From Tyto alba (taxonomy: Eukaryota > Chordata > Aves > Strigiformes > Tytonidae): a DNA stretch of 64,000 nt. The position numbers were made by a program, and so were the translations under genes. Positions 38,510 to 52,599 of the stretch are shown one piece after another; the stretch's first letter is position 1, and every line of letters begins with the position of its first letter. The DNA lies in assembly GCF_018691265.1 (NCBI RefSeq), contig NW_024881327.1, positions 29,026,464-29,090,463 of the forward strand. Direction: 5' to 3'. The notes under the pieces are model-generated. The model had not been told where the DNA came from and did not search any database. It saw only the letters and a list, made by a program, of their open reading frames with translations.

Positions 38510-41500
38510 TTGTTAAATTTTGGGTACGGTGGTCTTCCCCTTCCGTTGCTATGCTCTGTTAAACAGCTGTTGAGCCCTACTGCCAAGCTGTCAACACTTC
38601 ATTAGTGAGTGACCTTATTTAAACACATCTCTTAAATGTTCCTCAGAGACAAGAAAGATTTAATTATATAGTTTTACTGGACTTAGTCTGAGACTCTTAT
38701 AAAGAAATGAAAAGGATTTATAAGTATTGTGAGTAGACTTATGCTTTTGAAATTTTATTCTCAGATTATGAAAATGTTTTTCAGGTTGTTTTATATCCAA
38801 CCTGGGGTTTTGGATGAGTAATATTTATTCTGGGACTTCAACCGTGAGGGCATCAATGCTAACAACATGTAAGCAGCCCTTTCTTGGTCAGATTTACTCT
38901 TCTGTGGGAGTATATACAAGTTACCGCTTGCAGACTCTATGGAAATTCTGCTGATGAACATGCAAATGTCTACCGATAACCTATATCTGACTTGAAGCAC
39001 AGATCTTGCATGCCTCTCTCAAACTTTCCACTATGTAGTATTTTTGACATATTTTTGAGCCAAAAATATGACTACTAGTGATTCAGAATATTTTTTTTTT
39101 GCGTCTCTGGCTTTCACAGGAGAAAATCATATTCAGTGTTTTCTTCCTACCATTTTTTTCCTCCTTAGAAAACCACACTGTTATTGTGATTGTAGACAGT
39201 AGATACTCTAGAGATAATAACATATAATAATGCAGCTTAGCTCTCATTTCACATTTGGGAATAAGAGTGATGAAAATAAGATAAAGGACTTTCATTTATT
39301 TCTGATGTTTCTAGCTAATGTTACTGCTAGTATTCTTTCTGTGGGTGTCTTTTATTCAACACGTGATAAATCCATATCTGTTGTTTGTTCTCCGTTTCTT
39401 CAGATCATTGCTAAGAGAAGAAGGACTCCAACCTCTTGTGAAGTTGGGTTTTTTCCAACTGCTGTTCAGGTACATAACAGCAGATTGACTCTCCTGTATA
39501 AGGAAGATGATCTGCATACGCTGTGATTTCCCATACGGCCACTAGCTGACAAGAAAAGTCATCTAGTCCCTGGACTGCAGTGCTATTTTTAATTTAAGAT
39601 AGGATGGCTATCGGTTTTGGTGAAGAAAATATTTATGTATGTACAAATGTATTAAATCCTAGATGGAAAGGAAAAGATAGCATTTCATACAGCCTTCAGG
39701 ATAACAGGAACATATCAGCTTTGTCTTGTGTGCCCCTGAGGAGAGTTTAATAGCTACGACTTCCCAAAGATAAATCTTTATGAGACCTGGAGGCAGAAAA
39801 GCCAACCATGGACACAGAAGAGAGGAGACTGGTTTGATTTTTCTACATGACAGGAACCCGTAACTGAGTCTAGAGGTGAACAGAGAATGACCAGGCGGAG
39901 GGCAGAGGATAAGGGTACTGGCCTGTTTAATGGCTGAGCTAATTGCAAGAGCAATGAATCACTAAGTCATTTAGGCTCTGTGGATCTTAGCCACCGAACT
40001 GGGGATCACCTCACTCAGTTTGATTCAGACAAACCCTTACTATGATCAGAGAAATAATGTCAGCAAATGCTTGTCTGGACTGACTGATGAAACCACAGTG
40101 TCGGTGGATGAAAATGTTGCCTTATACCAACAGAATTTCAGAGCTTAGTCAGTGCAAATGGAGGAGCGTGGCCTGGTGATTCACCCGTTGGCGCAGGGGT
40201 GTCAGGTCCTGTTGGAGCCAGTCTCTGGGTAAGGCTGGCACACAGCAGCCCCAGGCAGGAGCAGAAGGGACTAGAGAGGCACTGCCAACAGAGGATACGC
40301 CTTGCTTTTCTGTTTGCTAACAGAAAAATGCGCACTTTTTGATCTATAGAGAAAGGAAAAGCCTGGGAGGACAGATTATGTTTTCTTCTTTTAGCACTGA
40401 TTGCTTCAAAATCATTGGGAACAAACGATGCAGTGTTGTCCAGCTTTTCCCCCACACTTCAGTGCACTGTTGTTATCGTAAATCCAGTTATTCATCACTC
40501 TAATTTGCAGTCACTTTCCTAGGCCATTCATGTTTTATTTAAAAAAAAGAGATGCCAAACATTGTTCAAAAAAATATGCACATACCATGGTATTGGGGAG
40601 AAAAGAAAAATATGATGCCTTCTCCTCTAGCTAACTTTAATCTCTTTAGAACTGGGAAACCCTGACTCACCGAGTACCCAGCACTGATATTTGAACACAG
40701 TTTAATAGGTTGGTTCATACATTATAATGAATCATATGTCTTCAGTCACATATTCTGTTGTTGTTGTTGTTGCTTCAATCTTACTGTATTTCTCAGGAAA
40801 TCAAAGGCACCAGAACAAGTATAGCCTCTATACACTATTCTAATCTTGTTTTCATTTCAGCTTGGATTTTGAGCACTTAGACTGAACTAATTCAATTTAC
40901 AGGCTCATTAACCAGACTGCAAATGAAAGGGGAAGACAGTGTGTCTCCACAGGAATCCTCAATGTCAGAACAGTCCCTGGATTTTAAAACCTCAGGAGCT
41001 CCTGGTGCAGCATCAGTCTGTTTTCCCATAGCTGTGATCCAAAATAGGATCCAACAGGTAAAGAAAGTGGAAAAGACACGGAAAGGAAAATTGTTTTGTT
41101 TTTATTTTTTTTTGCATGCAAGCTTCTTTATAGGCTTCCTGGTCAAATCTTTACAAATAATGACTGCCTCGTCAATAGGCTTTTATGCTAAATCACATTT
41201 TTTTTTCTGATTCATCTCTACAGCTGTTTCAAATCAAAATAAATATTTCTTTTTCTCTCTGTATCTCTATCTTTCGAGCTCTACCTCTATTTGTCACAGC
41301 TGAGGGACAGTGACAATATTCAATACTGTTTCCAACAGTCATGGCTGAGGGCTGTGTCCTGAGCCTGCCTGTCAGAGCTTTTCAGTGCACCCAGCCCCAA
41401 AACATTATTACTGAACACGTGCTAGTTCCATCTCTTAGTTACAAGATTCTTCCCATGAATGTGAGATTCCTTAATATACAAAAAGGTTTTCTGTTCAGAA

Positions 41501-42244
41501 CACCTTTTGGATGGGCTTTTTGTTTTGTATTGATTTGTTTTGATTAGTTTTACTGTAACCACTTACTATCTCTTATTTCTTTGCTCCCCAGAGCTGAGGA
41601 GACTGCTGAATTACATCAGTTCCCAAAGGATGTAGCCTTCAGCTGAACACTCGTATATAAATTACTATTTCCTCTGTGGTGCATATTCATAAGAGGCAAA
41701 TTCATATGCACACTCTCATTTTATTAGATTCTTACATTTGAAATATGTATTCACAAAGGCAAGATTTCAAACCAAATCTGTGATGAGGCTCAGTGGCAAT
41801 CCTAACTCTAAGTAAGCTCTACAGGAACTCAGACCTCCCCATCGCTCCCCATCAATGATGTTGAATCCAAGATGCTGACTGAGCTGCAGCACATTTAATT
41901 TAAAAGTTTACCGTTAGTCTTCACTTAATAACACATACATGCAGTCTCTTCTTTCAAACAAACCCCTTTCACAAGCAGTGGCCTTTATGCCTGGCAGCTA
42001 AATGCCTGGTGACTAAATGTCACCTCTTTGAATGAAAAAGCTATTTCATTGTCCAGAACTGTTCCTGGAACACTGAGCAGCATAACAATTCCTGATAAAA
42101 TAGGCACCTGGGATGTCTGATACTGCAGTGAATTTTCACAGACATGCACTGTCACTAGAATCCTATTATACTGTGGTCTCCAAAGACTTGCATTTATTGG
42201 ACTCAAAATTTCCCTTCTGCTGGCACTTCAGTTCCAGGCCAAGT

Positions 42245-42270
42245 AATTTGTGAGGTTTCCCTCACAAATT
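42245..42270. repeat. 11-bp stem, 4-nt loop inverted repeat
   Basis: Arms AATTTGTGAGG (42245-42255) and CCTCACAAATT (42260-42270) are perfect complements around the loop TTTC. Confidence 0.8.
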
Positions 42271-43460
42271 GTGCTTCATCTTACTCTTAGTGGGTCAGAT
42301 TCTAATATTTTTGCAGCAGGCTTTGTTTATTTTCAGCCACAAAAACCCAGGTGAAAGCTAAATCATCTGGGCAGGTGAAGGTTCCTTTTAAATAAGTGAA
42401 ACATTTTGGTGGTTTAGCTCTAGCACAGATACTAGATTATTTAAGGATGTCCCAGTGAGTAACCTGAATGAATCTTAGTCACCAATGATATTTCCTAAAT
42501 GTTCACAAATCATGAGTCAGGTCCTCTAAAATATTCAGACAAAGTAAATATTGTATAATTTTAAAATGTTCATATTTCTTTTCACTTTGATCTTTATCCT
42601 GTCATTGCACTCCTTTGATTTTTTCACATCTTCCCCAGCAGCAACATAGAGAGCAATCATATTTTTAATAGAAGCTGAGATCTTCATGCAGTCCTCTTAC
42701 TTCAGTAGTTATGCATTTGCCCAGGACCATGTCCAGTCAGGTTTCAAGTACCCCCACATTTTTCACTCTGTTGCTAAAGATCATGATACTCACAGCAAAA
42801 TCATAAGGATTGCTGAATTTATTCTCTTAGGGTGAGGTGCAGCAGGGTACATAGAGCAGCTTGCATCTCTCTTGAACATTCTCAGCACAGTCTATCATGT
42901 AAGGTATAGATTAGCAAAAGATTTAGTCATTAGCTCACACATCAAAAGTTATTCTCTTCAGTGAGAAGATACCTCAAAACCTGGCATCTGCTAATCCATC
43001 AGCCACCTGCTTACAGGTGGTTCTTATAGGCTCCCTACCACTACAGTATGTAAACATCTAATCTTTTTGTAGAATACCTTCACAATAAGATGCAAAAGCA
43101 TTCATCAGTTATCTGCCTTGCTTAACCCAGGAACAGCTGGGAAGCAAGTCATCACCCCTCACTGCGGGAGGACTTGCAATTTGGAGTGACCTCAAGGGTG
43201 AACTTCTTTACATAAGCTGGATACAGCACCACCTGTAGTTCACATGGACTTAATTGTTTTACCTGCCCTTAATTGTCCTACCCGGCATTTTAGTGATAGC
43301 ATTTTGTTATTTCATCACAGGCCAGGTCAATACAGACCTTTCTCAGAGGGATGCCCATGTTGCTACAAGGGCAGATGAGCTTTGTGAAGGTTGGTGTAAA
43401 CACAATATGGATGCCAGCAGCTCATGGCAGAAGCATTCTGATCTTCGAAATAACCATATA

Positions 43461-43512
43461 TAGAATCATAGAATGGTTTGGGTTGGAAGGGACCTTAAAC
43501 ATCATCTAGTGC
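43461..43512 (-). mobile_element. CR1 LINE, short 3'-end remnant
   Basis: About 50 bp match the reverse complement of the avian CR1 3' end: AGAATCATAGAATGGTTTGG followed by GTTGGAAGGGACCTTAAACATCATCTAG. Similarity fades after about 43512, so this is a severely 5'-truncated copy in the same orientation as the larger CR1. Confidence 0.9.
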
Positions 43513-46500
43513 CATTATGCAGACCTTCAGTAATATTTAGGCACTTCACTCCTATGAGACAGACCTAAGTCTTGCAATAGGAGCTGGAGTTTCTGAGCAG
43601 CTTAAAGACAGACTACACAGCAAGTGTGGTAATGTATGGCACTGACCTGAACTGGCCCACTGTTAGCGCTCAAATGGCTGTCCCAGTCTTTTCCGATGAA
43701 AAGATTGAACTCTAGACCACCTGTCAAATTTTATTTTTGTTGTTTCGGTCCTTTTTTCCTTTAAAAATATCAGAAGCACACAGTAAGCCACAAGGTTAAA
43801 GCCACACTGAGACAAGAGAGGGTCAAGTGGTGAAGTGGGGGCTTTTTTTGCTCTCTCCCTCAGGCAGCTTGACAGTGAAGGGCAACTCAGAGTGCAGCAG
43901 GGAACTGAGTTATTCACATTGATATTATAAATATCCTATTTAGGATAAAGTTCATGTCAGGAACACTAAGGGCAGGAATTTTTTGGCTTTAGAATCTCAA
44001 CTACAGCTTTAACTCTGTATTTGATTAGAGATAACATTAAAATACCACTTCTTAAAAATCATTAATTTGTTAAATTTGGAGCAAAAATTAAGACATTCTC
44101 ACAGAATGTCTTTCTATGTTTTCACCAGTTCTGTATTACAATTATTTGTCCATGTAATACAGATTGATTGTTTTTCTGAGACCTAAAGATGTCAATTTTC
44201 ATGTAAATGATGCCCACAATTACACAGAGAATACTTTAAGCAAACATTGTAGCTGAAAAACTTAGAAGTTTTACACCTTTGATTACATATATTTCTGTTA
44301 TTTAGGACATTAGTTATCATGTAATATGGTTCATAGGCCTGAAAAAATGTTCCTTGTGGTATAAAAGTAAGCACATAGTGTAATGATATAGCTTACAAGG
44401 ATACCATGATTGTATTACTGAAAACTCATATGTGATGTAAAATTATTACTTTATACTTGACTGGAACAAACGAAGTTTAAGTCCAAGTTTTGGTTGTTCG
44501 TGACTACAGCTGGAGGATATGTACACACAGGCACACTCACTGGAATGAAATGCCTAATTGTGTCTTGTTATTTGCTTTTGGAAGAAAAGGAAAATTATTT
44601 CCTCCATGTTGGTGCACAGTTGTAACCTGCACTTCATAAGACTGCACCAGCCAGCATACATGAGATGACAGATTGCAAGAGCTGGTAGGTTTCCTTGGTG
44701 CACAATAACTGAATTTGGTGTCATCAGCTGGAGTCAGAAGAGTCTCACTTTACCTTCAAGGAAATTAAAAACGTTGGTGATCTTTATTTTTTAAAAACAC
44801 AAATTAATGTATTTTGTGTGTATATCACAACGTTTTCAGCACATGTTGTTCAGTTTGACAAACTATTTGTACATATGCTAGTGCTCCTGTTTCAGTGTCA
44901 TATTTGCTGTCCTTGTACCTCCCTTTCTCTGTCCAAACTTCTCCCAGTTTGAATTTTCCTCCGACTTTCAGGCACCGTTAACTAGAAAATAAAGCAGAGT
45001 GAGAAACATATTAATTTGTATAATTGAGAAAGATATCAATTTGTACAATAATTTCCTTTAGTTTCATATGCAATGATTTAATTAGGATCAAATATTTTGT
45101 TATGACTAATTTTATAAAAGCCTTTTAATCAAATTCAAAATTCATGGCAAATAGAGTATTCAGAGCATAAAAGCTTGCATATCAAGCAAAGCCTCCACCG
45201 TCCTGGTTTTGATTTTCTCCATTGCTTTGATCCCCTGCTTGACCTGCTTCCCCCACCACTCAGCCTCACTGCTTCACCTGCTTTCTATGTCTCACCTCCT
45301 TCTTGGATCCTTCCTTGGAGGACTTGAATCTCTACACTATGTTTTATAGTAAAATAAAATTATTATTTATAAATTCTAGCTTGTAAACTTTCAGCATTAT
45401 AAGTATTTGTGTCCAGTAAAGTGCCAGTTTGTTAGCTATATACAAGAAATATATAATGCCTCTGACTGGAACAAGATAGATTACAGCCAAGTCGTTTCCC
45501 AACAAATTATCAAACTATGCAATCTGCTGATTCATGATCAATAGATGGTGTCATGCAAGAAGTGATTTCATACCTCTCTGGCTCCTGTAATGAAATAATT
45601 TTATTATACCAGAATCATACGCATTATCCTCAAAGTAACTGTACACTGTACAACTGAATGTGTTATCTTGGGAAACATACATATTCCTAAAGTGAACTGG
45701 CTGGTGCTTTAACAGTACTTTCTTTTCCAACTTGTTGACCAGAGAAAGCAATCTGTCTTCAGTGTTTCTAAGAAGCTAGTACTTTAAGGGAAAGAGTGTA
45801 GTATTTAATTTGATTTGAGCATTTCAAATGTTATTTCCTCTTGCTGAAATCAAGGAAGAACCAAAATTTATGCAGAATAAGAAATTAAATGATCTTTTCA
45901 AATTGAGCTTGAACTGAGGCAATGGCTGCAATTCCTATTGAATAAACAAATCTCTTGTTTAAATATTTAAACAAATTGACAAGGTAGACAGCCATTTTTG
46001 TACCTAAAATCCAACACTGTAAAATAAGAGTTGATATTTACATCTTTGCTAGTTTAAGTATTTTTTCCTTCAGACATTGTTTCTTCATGGGTCTAACACC
46101 CTCTAATTAGCAATCTTGAAATATTACTGATGTAGGAGACTGCAATGATTAAGCATTTACTGATTAAGTAATACACTACTAAGAAAATAATTGCCTAATA
46201 CTATAATTAAATAATAAGCATATCACTGCTACTGATTAAGTTGTATAATTTTGCATAATAATTGCATACAGTTATAAAGCTATTAACAGTCAAGTATTAT
46301 GAAACACACACAGCTACTATTGAATTACAACTCTATCACCCTTTCCTCCCCTCACCAATTAGTACTTGGCTGCAAGTCCACCTGTTTTTACCGTACGTCA
46401 CACCTAGTCTTTTGAAAATAGACCTGATGGAAAGTTCAGTGGGTTGTCTGAGAGCTCCCTCCAGCACCCAAGAAGATGGGCCATCATCCCTGCCCACAGG

Positions 46501-46689
46501 TCAGTTTCATTTGTGCTTGTGGACATATATGCTCCTAGAATCAGAAGATTCAACCTCTCCCATGTTCCTTACCTGACTTTACATCTTATTTCCAATTTAC
46601 TCTATTTCCTAAGTCACCTTTCTCGTAATTTTTGTACCTTTTTTCCTCTAACCAAACTCTTCCATATGGACCAGAGGTGGACCAGATCC

Positions 46690-47500
46690 TTTGCTTGAAG
46701 GCACATCTGGCTCCTCTTCACCTTCGAGTGTAGTGAACCTATTTTGTACTTGTAATCCTGTAGATGGGGCAGGATCCTTCCTCTTGGTGTTAAAAGTCAC
46801 CAGCTTCCATCCTTCCCCTTCTCCAGAGGCTGCACTTACCTTAAGACTAGGTGAGGAGACTGCCTGCTTCTCTACCGCACTTAGGGTCCAGGGCTATTCA
46901 AGCTGATGCATCTCAGAGAAGATCCCATCTTCTCCAACGCTGCACAGCCTGCTCTCTTCCTTCTGTAACTCTTCCACTTGGTGGCACAGCTCCTGCAGGA
47001 GAGAAGACCATCTCTCTTGGTTTCAGAGAGAGTCCTGAAGCACTTCTTGCAGCCTGGGAGACTCCATCTGCCATTTGAATCCCTGCCCTAGCAGGGACAG
47101 CTGCCTAAACACCTCCTGAAGAAACTGCTCTATCATGTCACTGCTCTTACATGTCACCTAGCTCTTATATAGGCCTGTTTCAAACAGCAGCTAAAAGGTG
47201 CACCTAACTGGTGGCAGCTGGAGCAAAGGCTTCAGTCACTCTGGGTCAAAAGGCAGCTGGTCCTGCTTGTGGGAAGCTGCTAGAGCTTCCTTGGGATTGC
47301 ACCCTTCTATCTCCCCTTACCTTGTCCTTACCCAGCAGTAGCAGGCACCCTTAGGTTTCTCAGAGGTTTCCCTTGTCCCCAGAACGTCCAGAAGCTCCTG
47401 AAGCAGAACCCAGAGAGCGACACACAAACTGCTGTGGCTGTGCCTGCCTCTCTTAGCTGTGCTCGTGAGAGTCCCCATAACAGGAATTACTGAAACTCCA
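46690..47500. other. GC-richer block of unknown origin
   Basis: About 800 bp are distinctly richer in C and G than the flanks and have several overlapping open frames of 70-105 codons on the plus strand, as expected where stop codons are scarce. A TATA-like CTTATATAGG lies at about 47163. I recognise no protein or repeat family. An old LTR or another degraded avian repeat is the leading alternative to a regulatory block. Confidence 0.35.
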
Positions 47501-48788
47501 CAGAGAAGCTAAAAAAACCTGGACTGTCACCAGCTTGAACCAGCTCAGAGATAAGCAAGCCCCATGAAGTTATGTAGAAGAGATATCAGTTAGATAACCC
47601 ACAATATCTGGAAAAGCCTTAGCAAGCTCTGTACAGGCAAGCTCTGAATTTGGAGGAGAAACACTTGCTGTTCTGTTTTTTCATGGCTGTTTTCCTAGAC
47701 CAACCACATTGCAAATCTGAATTTAAGCTCTTAGTGGGGGATATACTAAACTAAAAGGCTGTTTCTTAGGGAAGCATGTTGGCAATCCTATGATACTGAT
47801 AGCAGAATTAGATCACAAAAGCTCTTGCCCAAAGCCTGACCTACTTGTATTGACCTGATGCTGCAGGTTATCTGGTTGTGGACTGGCACTCAGGACAGCC
47901 AGAATTTTGGACTATGGCATGTGTCTCTGTGACACACTATCCCAAGGACTTTTCTTTGTGGCCTCATATTTTGTCATAACCCCTGATGATAAAGTTATAG
48001 TTTGGGACTTACTATATGTGCAGACTTGGAGTTCATCTATTTCTTTGCCTCTTGGGCTGTATAATGGAAGATTTTGCAGACACCAAACTAACATATTGAT
48101 CACTGAAAGAGAAGAAAGAGAAATCAGCCATGAGATCAGGCAGATCTACAGAAAAGCCTTGTTTCTAAGACTGAGTGGCCTCAAATTTACGATTTTTAAA
48201 AATCCCAATGACAACATGTACACTGCTATGTGGAGCATCCTACAGGTTATGCTTAAAGTCCAAACAGAAGTTCATCTACATTGTTGAACTGTAGGATGTC
48301 TTCATGATCTGAAAATGGTGATTTTTTAGGCTAAAGGGAAATCTTGGGTGTAAGACAGTGCTTAAAGTGTCTCTTATAGCTTACTTGCCCTGTGGACAGG
48401 ATCAGGCATCTTTCTGTCCAACATATCCTTGGGATACCCATGACAGATGATACAAAAATTGCTGGTATAGTGCAGATGAAGCATTTGCAGTAGAGATGTC
48501 CAGCAGCAGAGTTTTCTTGCGTGCTTGTTTGCAGTTCGTTCATTAGGATCATTGCACAGATGGGAGAAAATTAAACAATAAAGTCTGAAGAATGTAAATA
48601 TGCTCAGGGCAAACAGAAACCTGTGGAGACCTATAAAGGGAAATCACTACATTCTCATCCTGCATTTTATCAATGTTTTGTTTACTATACAAATGTAGGA
48701 GAAGCAGAGGTGATGGGGCATTTGCTCAGGAATTATTCAGCACCATCTGGCATCTTGAAGTAATTAGTCTGCACTGTACCTCCTTTTG

Positions 48789-48912
48789 GAAACCATAGCA
48801 ACTCTACAATAACTTAATTATGTTCTTTGATGATGGCATAATAAATAATAAGTGCCACTGCTGTAATACACTAATTAATGTGTTCTCAGCTGCCCAGCTG
48901 CTTTATATAAAT
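48789..48912. promoter_or_regulatory. Candidate distal enhancer: X-box, POU4-like and E-box cluster
   Basis: Within about 125 bp are GAAACCATAGCAAC (48789-48802, 11 of 12 X-box positions), CTTAATTATGT (48813-48823, POU4/BRN3-like when reversed), TAATTAAT (48872-48879) and two E-boxes CAGCTG at 48887-48892 and 48895-48900. A TATA-like TTATATAAAT follows at about 48903. The block is about 17.8 kb upstream of the GRXCR1 start codon. Enhancer function is inferred from motif co-occurrence only. Confidence 0.3.
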
Positions 48913-51829
48913 GCACTGTCTATTATGGGTTTCTTGATAAGAAATGTTTGCAAAACAAAAAAAGAAAAAGATTCAAGAAGAGTATAATTTTGCGTGACAT
49001 CAGTCCTGGATAAAATCAAGGGGAAGTTGGTACATGATTTAATTGATTAAGAATTGCAGGAATCTAATTAATGTCAGTCAATATGGTTTTATGGGAAATA
49101 GATCAGTTTTGTCAAACAAATCTAGTTGCATTCTCTAAGAGCATAAGTTTTGCTGATTTAAAATAACTAAGCAGATATAATCCACACAGCTCTGTAAAAT
49201 ATTTGATGTATTGTAACATGACAAAATATGACTACAAATCAGTATTACACAGTATCAATAAAGTGCATCTTAAAAAGATTAAGAAACAGCTAAAAAATCA
49301 GAGGCGGGGGGGTGGGGAACCAAACGTCAAAATCACAGTTCAACTCGGCAAAATGTAGTTTTTTACATCTAGAAACAATGAATACAATTGATACAGTGAA
49401 AACAAATTAATCAGAAAAGTAGTGAATCTGAAAAAGATAAAAGGGTTATTTTCTCCCTGTGTCATCTCCTCCTCGTTGCTTCCAGTAATTGTGCTAGTAC
49501 TTCAGCATGAGGCTGCCCTACATTGTAAACACGTGACAGCTTGCTCAAAACAAGCCCAGGGATCTCTGACCAGGCACAGCATCATGTTATTTAGACATGA
49601 CAATACTCTGCTGAGTTTGTGTCCAACTCCATTCAGATACCATGGAATATGAGAAACCAAGCCAAATGCACATTAATGTCCTAAAATGAAGTTGGATAGC
49701 TTTCAGGAACACACAAGGGAGTGGGCTCAGTCCAGGAGTAGATGGAAGAAATTTAATGGCCTGTAATACCTAGAGGATGTTACAAGAAATTATCACATGG
49801 CCCCAATCAGTGAAGATGGACCTATGATTTTAGAAAAATGTATGGTCACCCCATTCCCAGTTTGTGATTACCACCATTACACTGTGACCTGTGGAAAAAA
49901 TCACTGTGATAATCCAGTCCTGGAAAAGTACAACATTTGTAAATATTGTGGGTTTGTTAAACCTGAATTTAATTAGTCAGGCATTTTTTTTAAATCAGCT
50001 ATTTGTCAGTGAAATATCTCCAGTAAAACCAAGATATGTTACTAATGGCAAACTGAAATCTGAAATTTGTATGGGAAAAAAAGTGAAACTTATCCAATAG
50101 AATATTATTTAGTGAGAGTTAAGTAAGAGTGCCATTACCAGGCATTAAGAATGCTGAGACTAATCTCTCCTTAGTGACAATCATACTCATTGTTTAAAAC
50201 ACTGGCACAAAACATCATGTTTATACTTCTCTTATCCTCTCTCCAGGCCTGGTGGTCATGATAGTTTTGACCCACCTTTTTTTCCTAAAACAGATATGAC
50301 CGAGTTGTTTTCCCAGCTCCCTAAGAAGGAATGCACATTATGAAATGCAGCGTGAGTAAATATACTTGAATTCAAAGTGGTGACTGAACCATTTTATAAC
50401 GTTATTATTACAGTGCCCAGTCACATGCTTGCTTAGGCCAAAACTGTGTCTTGATCCCTCACAGTAGACCTAGCATGCTTTTATGGCAGTATAAATGGTG
50501 AGTCATGAACAGCTATAGAACAGATACATTGAAGATACTATCTTATACAGTAAAGAAAAATAGTTGTGATTCAAAAATGTAATGACAGGTTAAAATATAT
50601 TGATATACCACAAAAAAGTTTTAGCCAAACATATATACAGGGATTTCAGAGAAAGTAAATAATCACAAGACAATCAGGAATTATGCTTCTATCCATCATG
50701 ATTCATATTTGACTCATATGGTAAATTAAATTAATTTGAGTCACAGGCATAAGTGCAAATATTTTTTCCTGTAGGAAGCTAAGAATTGTTTTGATTCATT
50801 ATTAGTGCTGTCCCAGGTGGCCATTCCCAAATATCTGGGGAAAACCAAAAAACCCACGAGGCCTAATTCTGCTGAACTCAGTCCCATTCAAGCTCACAGA
50901 AAGAAACAGGAAAGTCATTGAGCAATTTCTTCCCTTTCTCTGGCTGCCAGCCCTTCCTTCGGACATATGTCATAACATCTACTTACGTTGCATTTTGCCG
51001 CAGTAGTGGCAAAGGTCTTTTGAAGCTTTCCAAGCCTCTGCTTTCCCGTGTCGATGCAATACATGCAGTCTGCCACACGAGGGTATGCATCCCAGTAAAT
51101 AAACACAACAAAGCGGCTACTCCATTATTTACACTTCTCCTGACTAGAATGAACTGGGTGGCACTACAAGCTTGGGGTATTTCCTGAGGGCAGAAATATC
51201 TCACTCCCACCAGCTCTGGCAGCAGGACACAACAGGAGCATCATGGCAAGAACTCTCAGTTAAAAACAACTTTTCATCATTTACAAAATGACCACAGTTA
51301 TTTGACGGGCTCAGACAAAAATCTATAGCTTTACATCTACTTCTGTGAAAAGCAGATGATAGTGCAATAATTTCATGCAAGCAAGTCAAGAGAAATTTGT
51401 TAAATTGATTTCCATATTTTCAAATACTGAAAAAGGTAAAGGGCTACTATTACCTTCAGTTGAACCAGTTTCAGCTCAGAGTTGAGGAACAGGCTTCCCC
51501 ATACATGCTATAGACCTGTGTAACTGAAACAGAATTCAATGATGTATGTATTTTTTCCTAATATGAGCATACTTCATTTTTCATTTTCAGATATACTGGG
51601 AGTTAAGCATAAAAATAACAGTAACTGTGTCTATGTAATGTGTGGAGTGGGAGGAAAAGGGGGACTTTGAAACAATTTCAGAATTAATAATGGTGTGCTA
51701 TTCTAGGCACTGCTATTTTATACTAACTTCATAGAAAGTTCAAAATTGTTTAAGTGCTTTTTGTCAGATGAGCAATACTGACTGCACAAAGTATCTCATG
51801 TTCTTTGCAGAAGGAGGGAAGGGGATTGC

Positions 51830-51895
51830 TCCATTTGTCTTCCTTTCCCCTTCTTTCCCAACCCTCTCTTCCTTCCTCCTTCCCCACATTTCTGT
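51830..51895. repeat. Pyrimidine-rich tract
   Basis: A strongly C/T-biased stretch with many TTCC and TTCCC units. It is low complexity with no tandem register. Confidence 0.7.
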
Positions 51896-52599
51896 GGCCT
51901 CCATTTTCATGTGAGAGGTAACCCTTACTTTCACAACCTCAATAGCACTAAGCTAACAGCCAGCGATCTAGCTATCACCAGAGCAGTCAGCTGGGGCTTT
52001 GTCCTTACTAGACATTTATGGGTCTGTGCTGAACAACAGAAGTTTGTTCCAGATGAAACTCAGCATCAATAATTCAATGGATCTCACCCCTACTAATAAG
52101 ACTAAATGAGATAATCCAGCAGCTTGACTTCACAGCCATCATCAATCACAATACAGAAAGTAGTTCAGATCATTTACTGCTTAGACAGGTTGAGATCTTC
52201 CTCCATGACTCTAGTAAATCCACAGAACCCATGAGGTAAACTTAGACTTATTTCCAAGAATAGATGGATAGATGCTGGTTGCCCTGGCTCAGACAACTTT
52301 CCAGGAAGCTTCAAAATAGATCTGGAATATCTAAAGTTCAGATCCAATTGTGTTGAGAAATCTCCCACCAAAGACACTGCTGCCCAAAGACCATGAAGAT
52401 AAAATAAAGAGTTACACCTTATAATTCATGGCAGAAATTCACTTTTGTAAAAAGATTCCACATTCCCAGGCTGCTTTCATTCTCCCTCTCTTTCTTTCTG
52501 GTCTAGATAAAACACTGACTAACAAACTAATCCTGTTTGCTTCTTTCTCCTTTGACATACAATTATAGCATAGCAGGCATAGCAGGCGCCACTGGTAAA

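Larger units (their letters stand above)
31067..43460. other. GRXCR1 proximal 5' flank, no gene seen
   Basis: AT-rich non-coding sequence. Apart from the TATA-like run at 31591, a TA repeat at 34.8 kb, short palindromes at 36.84, 38.49 and 42.25 kb, and a small (GTT)5 run at 40757-40771, I see nothing. Every open frame is short and unlike any known protein. Confidence 0.7.
43513..52599. other. Distal 5' flank between CR1 copies
   Basis: Non-coding sequence holding the GC-richer block at 46.7-47.5 kb, the motif cluster at 48.8-48.9 kb and a pyrimidine tract at 51.8 kb. The 126-codon frame at 47907-48287 is not recognisable. Confidence 0.65.

Noticed and set aside
47907..48287. 126-codon plus-strand open frame
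   Set aside because: No similarity I can recognise, no splice or promoter context, and length compatible with chance.
48901..48912. TATA-like TTATATAAAT as a promoter for an unannotated plus-strand gene
   Set aside because: No plausible coding exon follows within several kb and such AT strings are common here.
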